DNA of 64,000 nt from UBA4465 sp002292365 (GTDB lineage Bacteria > Bacteroidota > Bacteroidia > Cytophagales > Cyclobacteriaceae): NCBI GenBank assembly GCA_943788615.1, contig CALSQY010000002.1, forward strand, positions 474,332 through 538,331, written 5' to 3'. A program made the translations under genes and the position numbers. The notes beneath the pieces are model-generated. The model was not told where the DNA came from, searched no databases, and was given only the letters and a program-made list of their open reading frames with translations. Below are positions 35,913 through 45,900 of this stretch, piece after piece. How positions within the stretch are numbered: the first letter of the stretch is position 1; the number at the start of each line of letters is the position of its first letter.

Positions 35913-36876
35913 ATTAAATATAGGAATCGTAGGTGCGGCAGGTTATACCGCAGGGGAGTTGATCAGGATATTATGTAATCACCCCAATGTTGACCAAATT
36001 ATTGCACAAAGCGAAAGTCAAAAAGGTAAAAAAATCTCATCCATTCATACTGACTTGGTTGGTGATGTCGAATCTGAGTTTCAAGAAAAGCTAGATATTC
36101 GAGAACTAGATGTAGTTTTCCTTTGCAAAGGACACGGTCAATCTCAAACTTACTTGGCGGCTCATACTGAACTGTATTCAATCAAGATCATAGATTTAAG
36201 TCAAGATTTCAGAATCTCTGGGTCCCATGAATTTGTCTATGGTTTACCTGAGATGTCTCGAAAATGGATACGAAAAGCCAATTACATCGCTAATCCAGGC
36301 TGCTTTGCGACTGCCATCCAATTGGGTTTACTGCCTGCTATGGCTGCATCCTTAGTTCATGGGGATATTCATGTATCAGGACTTACCGGATCAACAGGTG
36401 CAGGTCAAGCCAAAACTGCAACTTCTCATTATTCTTGGAGGAATGATAATGCCAGCGTTTACAAGGCGTTTGAGCATCAACATCTTCGGGAAATAGGCCA
36501 ATCTTGCGATCAGTTAAATCCTTCATTTTCTGGCCGTATGAACTTCATACCTTATCGCGGGGCCTTTACTCGAGGCATCATTACTAGCACTTATTTCAAT
36601 TCAGATGAAAGTGAAGCTATCCTCAAATCTATTTATAAAGATTATTATGAAAGACATCCTTTCACCCATGTGATCGATCACAATCCTGATTTAAAGATGG
36701 TGACCAATACTAATAAAGCATTGGTTCATGTTTCTAAAAGTGAGAATCAAGTACTCATCATCACGGTAATAGATAATTTATTAAAAGGGGCTTCAGGGCA
36801 GGCCATTCAAAATATGAACCTAATTTTTGATTTAGATGAAGCCACAGGTTTGGCTTTAAAAAGTAATGTATTTTAA
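35905..36876 (+). CDS. argC: N-acyl-gamma-glutamyl-phosphate reductase
   Basis: NADPH-dependent reduction of the acyl-phosphate made by ArgB to the semialdehyde. The Rossmann start is NIGIVGAAGYTAGELIRIL, and the catalytic Cys lies in YIANPGCFATAIQLGLLPAM. FIPYRGAFTRGIITS corresponds to the His/Arg active-site loop; here the usual P-H-x-x-P-x-x-R-G segment reads P-Y-R-G-A-F-T-R-G, so a Tyr-Arg replaces the common His-x. Length 323 is short to normal for Bacteroidota. Overlaps argG by eight bases. Confidence 0.94.
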   Translation: MHKLNIGIVGAAGYTAGELIRILCNHPNVDQIIAQSESQKGKKISSIHTDLVGDVESEFQEKLDIRELDVVFLCKGHGQSQTYLAAHTELYSIKIIDLSQDFRISGSHEFVYGLPEMSRKWIRKANYIANPGCFATAIQLGLLPAMAASLVHGDIHVSGLTGSTGAGQAKTATSHYSWRNDNASVYKAFEHQHLREIGQSCDQLNPSFSGRMNFIPYRGAFTRGIITSTYFNSDESEAILKSIYKDYYERHPFTHVIDHNPDLKMVTNTNKALVHVSKSENQVLIITVIDNLLKGASGQAIQNMNLIFDLDEATGLALKSNVF

Positions 36877-36878
36877 TT

Positions 36879-37682
36879 ATGACAATAGTAAACAAAATAG
36901 CCATACTTGGAGCAGGTAATTTAGGTATTTCCATCGCTACCGGGATTGTTGAAAAGAAACTGAAATTGCCATCAGATATTTTTTTAACCAGAAGACATAC
37001 CGGCCTTCTCGATAAGTATCGAGACTTAGGATACGGGGTTTCTAGTGATAACAAGAAGGCAGTTGAACAATCTGAAATTATTTTTCTATGTGTTCAGCCC
37101 AAACAAATTGACGCATTGATTGAAGTAATTAAACCTGTTTTGCGCAAGGATCATATTCTGGTATCAGTGATTACTGGTGTTTCTTTAGATCTCTTGAGAG
37201 AAAAGATTTCAGGTGTAGTTCAACTCATTCGTGCCATGCCAAATACGGCGGTAGCGATTGGTCAATCTATGACTTGTTTGGCTACGCTAGGAGCGGATAC
37301 GGCATTGGAGAAGGTCGATCCGCTCTTTCAAACTTTAGGGTTGACCTTATTGATCGAAGAACGCTTGATGCAAGCCGCGACCGTATTGGGGGCCAGTGGA
37401 ATTGCTTTTTTTATGAGGTATTTACGTGCCGCGACTCAGGCCGGCGTACAAATGGGCTTTGATACCGAGGAAGCTCAAAAAATAGCGGTTCAAACCGCCA
37501 AGGGGGCCGCCTCTTTAATCCTAGCGCATAACAGTCATCCAGAAGTTGAAATAGATAAGGTAACTACCCCGCAAGGGTGTACGATAGAAGGGTTGAATGA
37601 GATGGAGCATCAAGGATTCAGTTCTTCTTTAATTAAAGGAGTGATGACCTCATTCAATAAAATAAATCAAATGAAATCATGA
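36879..37682 (+). CDS. proC: Pyrroline-5-carboxylate reductase
   Basis: Last step of proline synthesis: pyrroline-5-carboxylate plus NAD(P)H to proline. It has the Rossmann loop AILGAGNLGISIATGIVEKK, the VQPKQIDALIEVIKP second-strand region and the signature region LIRAMPNTAVAIGQSMT. The C-terminal helical domain shows GASGIAFFMRYLRAATQAG and TPQGCTIEGLNEME (where the family has T-x-P-G-G-T-T/S), the substrate loop. Length 267 is normal. Its position between argC and argD ties proline synthesis to the arginine operon, a combination seen elsewhere in Bacteroidota. Ends four bases inside argD. Confidence 0.94.
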   Translation: MTIVNKIAILGAGNLGISIATGIVEKKLKLPSDIFLTRRHTGLLDKYRDLGYGVSSDNKKAVEQSEIIFLCVQPKQIDALIEVIKPVLRKDHILVSVITGVSLDLLREKISGVVQLIRAMPNTAVAIGQSMTCLATLGADTALEKVDPLFQTLGLTLLIEERLMQAATVLGASGIAFFMRYLRAATQAGVQMGFDTEEAQKIAVQTAKGAASLILAHNSHPEVEIDKVTTPQGCTIEGLNEMEHQGFSSSLIKGVMTSFNKINQMKS

Positions 37683-38806
37683 AGATGTTTGATGTTTATC
37701 CACGCTATGATATTGATCCGGTGCGCGGACTGGGTTCCTGGATCTGGGACCAAGAAGGTCAGAAATATTTAGATTTTTATGGAGGACATGCCGTTATATC
37801 CATTGGGCACAGTCATCCTCATTATATTGATCGTGTTCAGTATCAATTGCGGCAGCTTGGATTTTATTCTAATTCAGTTCAAATGCCTATTCAAGATGAA
37901 TTAAGTCAAAAATTAGGGGAAATGTCTGGATATACGGATTATGAGTTGTTTTTATGTAATTCTGGAGCTGAGGCTATAGAAAATGCCTTGAAGGTTGCTT
38001 CATTTCATACCAAGCGATCCAAAACAATTGTATTTGAAAATGCGTTTCATGGAAGAACCTCGTTAGCCGTAACCGCAACTGACACCACTAAATTGATAGC
38101 ACCCATCAATCAAAATGACCGCTTTATAAGAGTCAAATTAAATGATTTGGAAGCGGTAGCTCAGTGTCTGGATGCATCGGTAGCAGCAGTACTGATTGAG
38201 GGGATTCAGGGAGTAGGGGGCATACAAGTGCCCGATGATGCTTTTTTAAAGGAGTTGAAGTTGTTATGTAAGCAAAATGGGTCCTTACTGATCGTAGATG
38301 AAATCCAAAGTGGTTATGGTCGTACAGGCAAATTCTTTGCCCATCAATATGCTCAAGTTGAGCCAGATCTGATTACCATAGCCAAAGGTATGGGAAATGG
38401 ATTTCCGATAGGGGGTGTCCTGATTCACCCAGATATCAAGGCATGGTCTGGGATGCTCGGAACTACTTTTGGAGGCAATCATTTGGCCTGTGCCGCCGGC
38501 CTGGCTGTTCTAGAGGTCATCGAATCGGAGGAATTAATTAATCATGTGAATTTTATGGGGGACTTGCTTTGGAAAGCATTGGGATCATTAGAAAACTTGG
38601 TTCAAATAAGAGGTAGAGGATTGATGATAGGACTGGATTTGACAGGAGATTCTAAACCTTTCAGACATAGTTTATTGGAAGAGCAACATGTTTTTGTAGG
38701 ATCAGCTGCGCAATCAAATACAGTGAGGCTTTTACCCCCCCTCGGGGTGAGTCAGGAAGAATTAGTTGTTTTTTTAGAAGCATTTAAAAAAGTAGGGTAT
38801 GCCTAA
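37679..38806 (+). CDS. argD: N-acyl-ornithine aminotransferase
   Basis: PLP-dependent class III transaminase that makes N-acyl-ornithine from the ArgC product with glutamate as donor. FENAFHGRTSLAVTAT, LLIVDEIQSGYGRTGKFFAH (Asp that binds the PLP nitrogen) and TIAKGMGNGFPIGGVLIHPD (Schiff-base Lys) are all intact; FYSNSVQMPIQDELSQKLGE marks the arginine-type subfamily. Length, 375, is normal. ATGA overlap with proC; eight-base overlap with argF'. Confidence 0.96.
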   Translation: MKMFDVYPRYDIDPVRGLGSWIWDQEGQKYLDFYGGHAVISIGHSHPHYIDRVQYQLRQLGFYSNSVQMPIQDELSQKLGEMSGYTDYELFLCNSGAEAIENALKVASFHTKRSKTIVFENAFHGRTSLAVTATDTTKLIAPINQNDRFIRVKLNDLEAVAQCLDASVAAVLIEGIQGVGGIQVPDDAFLKELKLLCKQNGSLLIVDEIQSGYGRTGKFFAHQYAQVEPDLITIAKGMGNGFPIGGVLIHPDIKAWSGMLGTTFGGNHLACAAGLAVLEVIESEELINHVNFMGDLLWKALGSLENLVQIRGRGLMIGLDLTGDSKPFRHSLLEEQHVFVGSAAQSNTVRLLPPLGVSQEELVVFLEAFKKVGYA

Positions 38807-39746
38807 TCATTTTTGTTCGGCTGAGGATTGTTCAGACCTCACGGGTTGGATTCGTGAAGCCTTAATACTTAAAGAAACACCCTATAGCGATAAATTGCTG
38901 GGAGCTAATAAAACGCTAGGGCTTATTTTTTTCAATGCCAGCTTGCGTACCCGGTTAAGCACCATTAAGGCCGCTCAAAACTTGGGTATGGAAACGATCA
39001 CTTTCAACGTAAATAAGGAGGGATGGCAACTAGAAACTGCCCATGGTGTAGTCATGGATGGAGATCCTGCCGAGCACATCACTGAGGCGGCCGCAGTCAT
39101 GGGAGGGTATTGTGATATTTTGGGTATTCGAGCTTTTCCAACACTATTAGATAGAAAGGAAGATTATTCCGAAAAATATCTTTTAGGCTTTCAAGAATAT
39201 GCGGGCGTCCCGATCATCAATCTCGAATCTGCCGCCTTACATCCCTTACAGTCTTTTGCAGATTTGATGACCATAGAACAGCATAAGAAAAAGGAGCGAC
39301 CTAAGGTTGTGATGACTTGGGCACCACATGTCAAAGCGCTACCACAGGCGGTGCCCAATTCTTTTTCCCAGTGGATGCAGCATTACGATGCGGACTTTTA
39401 TATTGCGCATCCTGAGGGCATGGAATTAGATGCTAAATTCACCAAAAATGCAACGTTGAGTTGTGATCAAGATGAAGCCTTTAAAGAAGCAGACTTTATC
39501 TATGTAAAAAACTGGTCTTCCTATCATGATTATGGGGAACCCCTAAAAAATCAGCAAGGATGGATGGTAACTTTAGAGAAATTACAACGCACCCATCAAG
39601 CTAAATTAATGCATTGTCTGCCTGTTCGTAGAAATGTAGTGATCGCAGATAATGCCATGGACAGTAGGCATTCGATTATCCAAGATCAAGCCTATAATCG
39701 GATATTTGCGGCTCAATTAGTGTTGAAAAAATTACTAACAAGATGA
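38799..39746 (+). CDS. argF': N-acyl-L-ornithine carbamoyltransferase (ArgF', probably N-succinyl type)
   Basis: Transfers the carbamoyl group to N-acyl-ornithine, replacing ordinary ornithine carbamoyltransferase; N-acyl-citrulline is then deacylated by ArgE. Carbamoyl-phosphate motif FFNASLRTRLSTIKAAQ (normally S-x-R-T-R), HPLQSFADLMT and the MHCLPVRRNVVI segment are those of the Xanthomonas/Bacteroides branch, not of classical ArgF. From memory of published work, the residue deciding acetyl versus succinyl is Glu92 in Xanthomonas (acetyl) and Pro90 in B. fragilis (succinyl); in B. fragilis it sits in E-A-I-P-V-M-G. Here the same stretch reads E96-A-A-A99-V-M-G, i.e. Ala99. E92A was reported to turn the acetyl enzyme into a succinyl one, so succinyl is the better guess. 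My alignment is by eye. Confidence 0.88.
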   Translation: MPNHFCSAEDCSDLTGWIREALILKETPYSDKLLGANKTLGLIFFNASLRTRLSTIKAAQNLGMETITFNVNKEGWQLETAHGVVMDGDPAEHITEAAAVMGGYCDILGIRAFPTLLDRKEDYSEKYLLGFQEYAGVPIINLESAALHPLQSFADLMTIEQHKKKERPKVVMTWAPHVKALPQAVPNSFSQWMQHYDADFYIAHPEGMELDAKFTKNATLSCDQDEAFKEADFIYVKNWSSYHDYGEPLKNQQGWMVTLEKLQRTHQAKLMHCLPVRRNVVIADNAMDSRHSIIQDQAYNRIFAAQLVLKKLLTR

Positions 39747-40531
39747 TGAAAAAAAAACTCCATATCGTTAAAATAGGGGGCAATGTCATCAATGATCCCA
39801 TAAAATTGAAGCAATTTTTAATGGCATTCAAAGCCCTTGAAGGCCTTAAAATACTTATTCACGGAGGAGGAGCGAAAGCCACGCAATGGGGAAAAAAACT
39901 CTCATTAAATATCCAAATGATTGAAGGAAGGCGTGTGACAGATGATCAAATGATCGATGTGGTAACTATGGTCTATGCTGGCCTGCTTAACAAAAAAATA
40001 GTAGCGGCACTTCAGTCAGAAAATTGTGACGCCTTGGGTTTGAGTGGTGTAGATTCCAATCTCATTCTTTCAGAAAAAAGACCCTTACAGGGGGGTATTG
40101 ATTATGGCTGGGTTGGAGATCCCCTGTTTGTCAATACGGCACGCATCTCATCGTTTATAGATTTGGGACTGGTACCTGTTTTGGCACCCATCACGCATGA
40201 GGGCCAAGGGAATTTATTGAATACCAATGCAGATACCATTGCCAATGTAGTGGCCACGGCAATGGCTAAAAAGTATGAGGTACATTTGATCTATGCATTT
40301 GATCTTCCGGGCGTCATGAAAGATGTCCTAAAGCCAGATTCTTTGATTCGCCAAATAGACTATACCTACTATACTGAATTAAAGTCAAAAGACTTGGTCA
40401 GTCAGGGAATGATTCCTAAGCTGGATAATGCATTTCAAGCCCTTGCACAAGGTGTAACGCAAGTATGTATTATTAGATTTGATAAAGTCAATTCTTTAAC
40501 TCAAGGACATGAATATACTTCCATTATCTAA
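39743..40531 (+). CDS. argB: N-acyl-glutamate kinase
   Basis: Phosphorylates N-acyl-glutamate, the second step of the cyclic or linear arginine pathway. Amino-acid-kinase fold signatures: IVKIGGNVINDPIKLKQFL at the N-terminus, IHGGGAKATQWGKKLSL (nucleotide/substrate loop), GLSGVDSNLILSEKR and LNTNADTIANVVATAMA. Length 262 suits bacterial ArgB. It starts four bases inside argF' and ends 23 bases inside argE. If ArgF' is indeed the succinyl type, this kinase should work on N-succinyl-glutamate; no residue I can see decides that. Confidence 0.95.
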   Translation: MMKKKLHIVKIGGNVINDPIKLKQFLMAFKALEGLKILIHGGGAKATQWGKKLSLNIQMIEGRRVTDDQMIDVVTMVYAGLLNKKIVAALQSENCDALGLSGVDSNLILSEKRPLQGGIDYGWVGDPLFVNTARISSFIDLGLVPVLAPITHEGQGNLLNTNADTIANVVATAMAKKYEVHLIYAFDLPGVMKDVLKPDSLIRQIDYTYYTELKSKDLVSQGMIPKLDNAFQALAQGVTQVCIIRFDKVNSLTQGHEYTSII

Positions 40532-41609
40532 CGAACAATTAGAGGATTATTATCAATCTGCGCTGGCCTTACTTAAGGCATTGATCCGCACGCCTAGCTT
40601 CAGTAAAGAAGAGGCGCAGACCGGTGATCTTTTGTCTGACAAGTTGGAGGCTCAGGGTATTTATTTTGAGCGCAAGCATCACAATTTATGGATGCAAAAT
40701 AAATATTTTCACGTTGATAAACCCACTTTACTCCTTAATTCCCATCACGATACCGTTAAACCTAATGAGGGTTATACTTTGAACCCCTTTGATCCTCTGG
40801 TTAAGGAGGAGGGGAAGTTGTCGGGTTTGGGAAGCAATGATGCGGGCGCGTCCTTGGTCGCTTTGTTACATACTTTTATCCATTTTTATGAGATTGATTT
40901 GCCCATCAATCTAGTTTTTGCAGCGACGGCAGAAGAAGAAATATCAGGAGAAAATGGGTTGAGGTCCATTTTAGCAGATTTGGGACCAATTGATTATGCC
41001 CTTGTAGGAGAACCTACGGAAATGAAAATGGCCATTGCTGAAAAAGGGTTGATGGTTTTGGATGTATACGCAAAAGGGGTAACCGGGCATGCTGCGCGTG
41101 ATATAGGAGAGAATGCTATTTATAAAGCAATGCAGGATGTAGCCTGGTTTAAAAACCATGTTTTTGATAGGAAATCATCCATACTAGGTCCGGTCAAGAT
41201 GGCGGTTACAATGATTGATGCCGGTTATCAGCATAATTTAATACCTGATACCTGTCATTTTGTGGTAGATGTGAGAACAACAGATGCCTACACCCATTCT
41301 GAAATTCTTGGTCTGATTAATCAGAAAATTTCAAGCTTGGTACGGCCCAGATCCACCCACTTAAATCCTTCGGGCTTGTCACATGACCATATTCTGATCC
41401 AGGCGGCAACGAGACTGGGCACTGATCAATTTGGGTCACCTACCCTTTCAGATCAATGTTTGATGCCTTTTCCGAGTGCTAAAATGGGGCCAGGCCTGTC
41501 TGAAAGATCTCATTCTGCTGATGAATTTATTTACTTAGATGAAATAAAGCAGGGTATCAAAGGCTATATTGACTTAATCACAACACTTTCCAAAATCACA
41601 CCAAAATGA
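40509..41609 (+). CDS. argE: M20 family N-acyl-ornithine/N-acyl-citrulline deacylase
   Basis: Zinc-dependent hydrolase that removes the acyl group; with ArgF' in the pathway its expected substrate is N-acyl-citrulline. Metal ligands are seen in LNSHHDTVKPNEGYTLNPFD (His, then catalytic Asp), GLGSNDAGASLVALLH (bridging Asp), ATAEEEISGENG (Glu pair) and VGEPTEMKMAIAEKG; the final His is in LSERSHSADEFIY. A dimerisation lid segment follows GVTGHAARDIGEN. Length, 366, is normal. The gene starts 23 bases inside argB, and its stop overlaps the argH ATG by four bases. Confidence 0.93.
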   Translation: MNILPLSNEQLEDYYQSALALLKALIRTPSFSKEEAQTGDLLSDKLEAQGIYFERKHHNLWMQNKYFHVDKPTLLLNSHHDTVKPNEGYTLNPFDPLVKEEGKLSGLGSNDAGASLVALLHTFIHFYEIDLPINLVFAATAEEEISGENGLRSILADLGPIDYALVGEPTEMKMAIAEKGLMVLDVYAKGVTGHAARDIGENAIYKAMQDVAWFKNHVFDRKSSILGPVKMAVTMIDAGYQHNLIPDTCHFVVDVRTTDAYTHSEILGLINQKISSLVRPRSTHLNPSGLSHDHILIQAATRLGTDQFGSPTLSDQCLMPFPSAKMGPGLSERSHSADEFIYLDEIKQGIKGYIDLITTLSKITPK

Positions 41610-42898
41610 AATTGTGGCAAAAAGAGGAATCTATTGATAAAATTTTTGAACGTTTTACCGTAGGCAAAGATCCTGAGTTGGATGTTTATTTAGCCAAGTA
41701 CGATGTCATCGGCTCTAGGGCGCATATAAAGATGCTCGGACAAATAGGGCTCTTAAAATCAGAGGAGGTCATTGCTATTGGCTTAGGTCTTGATAAAATT
41801 GATCAAATGATTGATTCAGGTACTTTTGAAATTAGTGAAGGCGTGGAGGATTGCCATTCTCAAATTGAAATATTACTCACCGAAGAGTTAGGGGAGATAG
41901 GAAAAAAAATACACAGTGGGAGATCGCGAAATGATCAAGTTCTTACTGCGCTGAAACTTTTTGCTAAATCAGAACTTGAAGAAATAGCCACCTTGATCAA
42001 AGATCTTTTTGAACTTTTGATAGCTATGAGCGAGCGTTATAAGAAGGTTTTGATGCCAGGTTATACGCATATGCAGATCGCGATGCCTTCTTCATTTGGC
42101 TTGTGGTTTGCGGCCTATGCTGAAAGTCTTCTTGATGATCTATTGCAGCTCAAGTCAAGTTATCAATTGGTAGATAAAAACCCCTTGGGATCGGCAGCAG
42201 GCTATGGCTCCTCTTTCCCATTAAATCGATTATCTACTACCGAGAAAATGGGTTTTGGAGGAATCAATGTGAATGCAATATATGCCCAAATGACGCGAGG
42301 GAAAATGGAAAAAAGTATAGGGTTTTCGGTCAATAGTATTGCCGCTACTTTGTCAAAATTCGCCATGGATGTTTGTCTGTATTCTGGGCAAAATTTTAAT
42401 TTTTTAAAAGTAGATAAAAAGTATACTACGGGATCCAGTATTATGCCGCACAAGTCCAATCCTGATGGCTTTGAGTTGGTCCGTGCTAAGTGTAACTTGT
42501 TACAGGCACTTCCCTATGAACTTAATATGATGCTCTTAAATCTCCCATCAGGCTATCATCGAGATTTGCAAGTTTTGAAAGAGCGATTTATGCCTGCTTT
42601 ATTCTCATTGAAAGACTGCCTTAAAATTACTAGGGCCATGACGACTCAATTATCTATCGAGGCAGAGGTGATAAATGACCCTAAATATGATTTAATCTTC
42701 AGTGTTGAAGAGGTGAACAGAAGGGTGACGGCTGGAGTGCCCTTTAGAGATGCTTATCATGCCGTGTCCGCGTCGATTAAGCAAGGGAATTTACATTTCA
42801 ATCGAAAGATCGATCACACACATATCGGAAGTATAGGGAATTTAGGAAATGACTTAATTAAGGAATCTTTCAAAAAAGTCTATGCTTTTTTTGAATGA
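41606..42898 (+). CDS. argH: Argininosuccinate lyase
   Basis: Splits argininosuccinate into arginine and fumarate, the last step of the pathway. Fumarase-superfamily signature is TGSSIMPHKSNPDGFELVRA with the catalytic Ser; GKKIHSGRSRNDQVLTALKL and MPGYTHMQIAMPSSFGLWFA are the substrate loops, and the early SEGVEDCHSQIEILLTE replaces the usual E-D-x-H-x-x-x-E segment. Length 430 is slightly short but typical for this group. Last gene of the arginine operon; 47 bases separate it from the helicase gene, which probably is not part of the pathway. Confidence 0.95.
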   Translation: MKLWQKEESIDKIFERFTVGKDPELDVYLAKYDVIGSRAHIKMLGQIGLLKSEEVIAIGLGLDKIDQMIDSGTFEISEGVEDCHSQIEILLTEELGEIGKKIHSGRSRNDQVLTALKLFAKSELEEIATLIKDLFELLIAMSERYKKVLMPGYTHMQIAMPSSFGLWFAAYAESLLDDLLQLKSSYQLVDKNPLGSAAGYGSSFPLNRLSTTEKMGFGGINVNAIYAQMTRGKMEKSIGFSVNSIAATLSKFAMDVCLYSGQNFNFLKVDKKYTTGSSIMPHKSNPDGFELVRAKCNLLQALPYELNMMLLNLPSGYHRDLQVLKERFMPALFSLKDCLKITRAMTTQLSIEAEVINDPKYDLIFSVEEVNRRVTAGVPFRDAYHAVSASIKQGNLHFNRKIDHTHIGSIGNLGNDLIKESFKKVYAFFE

Positions 42899-42945
42899 AT
42901 GATCTGATATTCGAATTAATGCGAAGGGTTGTCTAATTTTAGGCC

Positions 42946-45900
42946 ATGTCTATAGCAAGGCCTTTTCAAATTTATAAATCTTCCGCAGGATCAGGTAAAA
43001 CACATCAGTTGACGTTGGAGTATCTCAAACTGGCCTTGAGGGATAAAATGGCCTTCAAAGACATCTTAGGAGTGACCTTCACCAATAAGGCGACGAGTGA
43101 GATGAAGTCACGAATTGTGAAGGTATTGGAGACGCTTAGTCTTGGCAAAGATCATGCAATGAAGTCCGATTTGATGGCAGCCTTACATCTTTCAGCATCG
43201 GATCTTAAAAAACGTGCCGAAGAAGTTTTATCAAGCATATTACATCAGTATGGAAGATTTTCCATTGTCACCATTGATAGTTTTTTTTATCAGGTAATCA
43301 GATCTTTTGCACAAGAGATGAGCTTGCAAGGCTCATTTAATGTTGATTTGAATCAGGGACAAGTCATCAAAAAAGTAGTGGATCAATTGCTGGGTAAAAT
43401 AGGAAATTCCGAACAAAAAGAGCTCAAGAAATGGCTGATTGAATTTGCGGAAAGCAAAGTAGAGGAGGGTAATCGATGGGATTTTAGGGCAGATGTTGAA
43501 AAATTGGGGGGGCAAATTCTGACGGACAACTTTAAGAGACATTCGGAAGTGATTTTAAAATTAAGTGACGATCCGAGGTACTTTCCTCAGGTAAAAAAAG
43601 TCCTCTATAATTCCTCAAATGCATACCGTGTTAATTGTCAGAGGTTAGCTGATTTAGGGATTAAGCATTTAGATGAAATAGGAGGATTATCTTTTATTAA
43701 GGGTAAAAGAGGAGGGCCTGCAGGCTTATTCTATAAAATAGCGAATCAAGAATTTGAAGTAAGTGCTCCACGTAAGACGGCCATGGGAAATTTGGAAGCG
43801 TGGTTGACAATAGAGCATCGAGCATCGGGAGATTTGATTTCTTTTTTGGAGAGAAAATTATGGCCTGTTTATGATGAATTGGTTGAGTATATGTTATCTA
43901 ATGAATTACTATATTTTTCAACACTAGAGGCCCGGAGGTATTTATATACCTTTGGTATTTTGTCAAAGATCAATAAAGAATTGGTCAAATTTCGAGAAGA
44001 AAATGACATGGTATTGATCGCTGATTTGCCTGATTTTCTTAATAAAATCATTAATGACAGTGATACGCCTTATATCTATGAAAAAGTAGGTGAGCGATAT
44101 TCGCATTACCTCATCGATGAATTTCAAGATACTTCTGGATTTCAGTGGGATAATTTTAAACCTTTGGTTAAGAACGGAACAGATCAAGGTTATTTTAGCA
44201 TGGTTGTTGGGGATATTAAACAATCTATTTACCGATGGAGAGGAGGTAACTGGCGATTGTTGAAAGATCAGGTTAAGCAGGACATTGGCATCGAGGCTTC
44301 TCAAGACTATCAGCTAGATGCTAATTGGAGAAGTGGAAAAAATATCGTCGATTTTAATAATAAATTATTCACCACTATGCCAGTCGTGGCCAGGCGCTAT
44401 TTTTCGGATTTCCTCTTGACTCATGAAGCATTCATCGAAAATGCACTTAACGCGTATGACAGAGTTACTCAAAAAGTCATGCTTACCGACAATGAATCAT
44501 ATATCAATGTAACTTATCTCGAAGCCGACGATGCAAACACATGGAGTGAAGTAGCCTTGAAAAAAACAATTGAAGTTGTTGAAGAACTTCAACATAAGGG
44601 CTATCAACTCAGAGATATTGCCATTTTAGTGAGAACCAAAAAAGAGGGAAAAGTGATCGCAGATGGATTTATGGAGTACAGTAGCTCTGAAGCATCGATA
44701 ATGGGCTTAAACTATGATGTAGTCAGTTCAGAGGCCTTATATTTATCGAGTAGTCATGTCGTGAACTTAATCATTAGTTTGATGAGATGGGTACATCAAA
44801 ATCAAGATAAAATAGCGCTTTGGGAATGGTTCACTAGTTATTGGTCCATTAAAAATAAAAGACCGAAGCAGGAAGCATTTGATAAGGTTGATCAATGGCA
44901 AGCCTATATGCCTACTGAGTTCTTGCTGTATTTACCCCAATTTAAAACTTTGGGCTTGTATGAGCTGATTGAATCTTTTATTGAGTTATTGGCACTGAAT
45001 GATCGTTCTGAGCAATATACTTATCTCCAAGGGCTCCAAGATGCGGTTTTAGATTTCACCAAAAATGCTAAGGGGGATTTACCGTCTTTTTTGATTTGGT
45101 GGGACGAGGAAGGACAAAACAGAGCCATAAAAATAACGGATGAAAATGATGCGATTAAGGTACTTACGATCCACAAAGCCAAAGGATTAGAATATCCCGT
45201 AGTCATACTTCCTTTTTTGAATTGGCCTTTTGAAAAAAAGGGAAAAGATGAAATTATTTGGGTGGATGGTGCCCCGTTAAATGACGTGGTCCAGATGCCT
45301 ATTATACCTATCAAACATTCAAGAAGTTTGCTTAAAACCTATTGGTCTGATGTATATGCGGCGGAACACATCAATGGTTTTATTGACAATATGAATGTCC
45401 TTTATGTCGCCTTAACACGGCCTACGCATGCACTTTATGTGTTTGCTGAACAAAAAGTAAAAAATGATTTGAAGGACATGGGTTCCTTTGTGAAAAATAT
45501 TTTGATGACCTTTCCTGGTGAGGACGAGAACTCTCAAAATTTCACTTTTGGAGCACTGCCTGATGGAATAAAAAAGGCCAAAACACAGGTTGAATTTAGC
45601 TTAACCGAATATCCCAGTTCTTCTTGGCGTGAGAAGGCGCTTTTGCAAACAAGGGGAGTCTCAATGATTAAAAAAACATCTTTAGATGCCCAGCGAAGGG
45701 GAATTGACATTCATGATGCCTTCAGTAAAATACATCAAGTGGGAGATGAATTAAGGATTGATGATTTAGAGTTAAGAAGGCTTTTAGAATTGATCCTCTA
45801 TCACAAAGAAGTAGTAGGCTTTTTTGAGCAAACAGATGAAGTTATTTTAGAGCACTCTATGTTATTGCCGGGAGGAGAGGGGAGAAGAATTGATAGATTG

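Noticed and set aside
43963..44304. 113-codon minus-strand frame inside the helicase gene
   Set aside because: Antisense to the conserved helicase motif II/III region.
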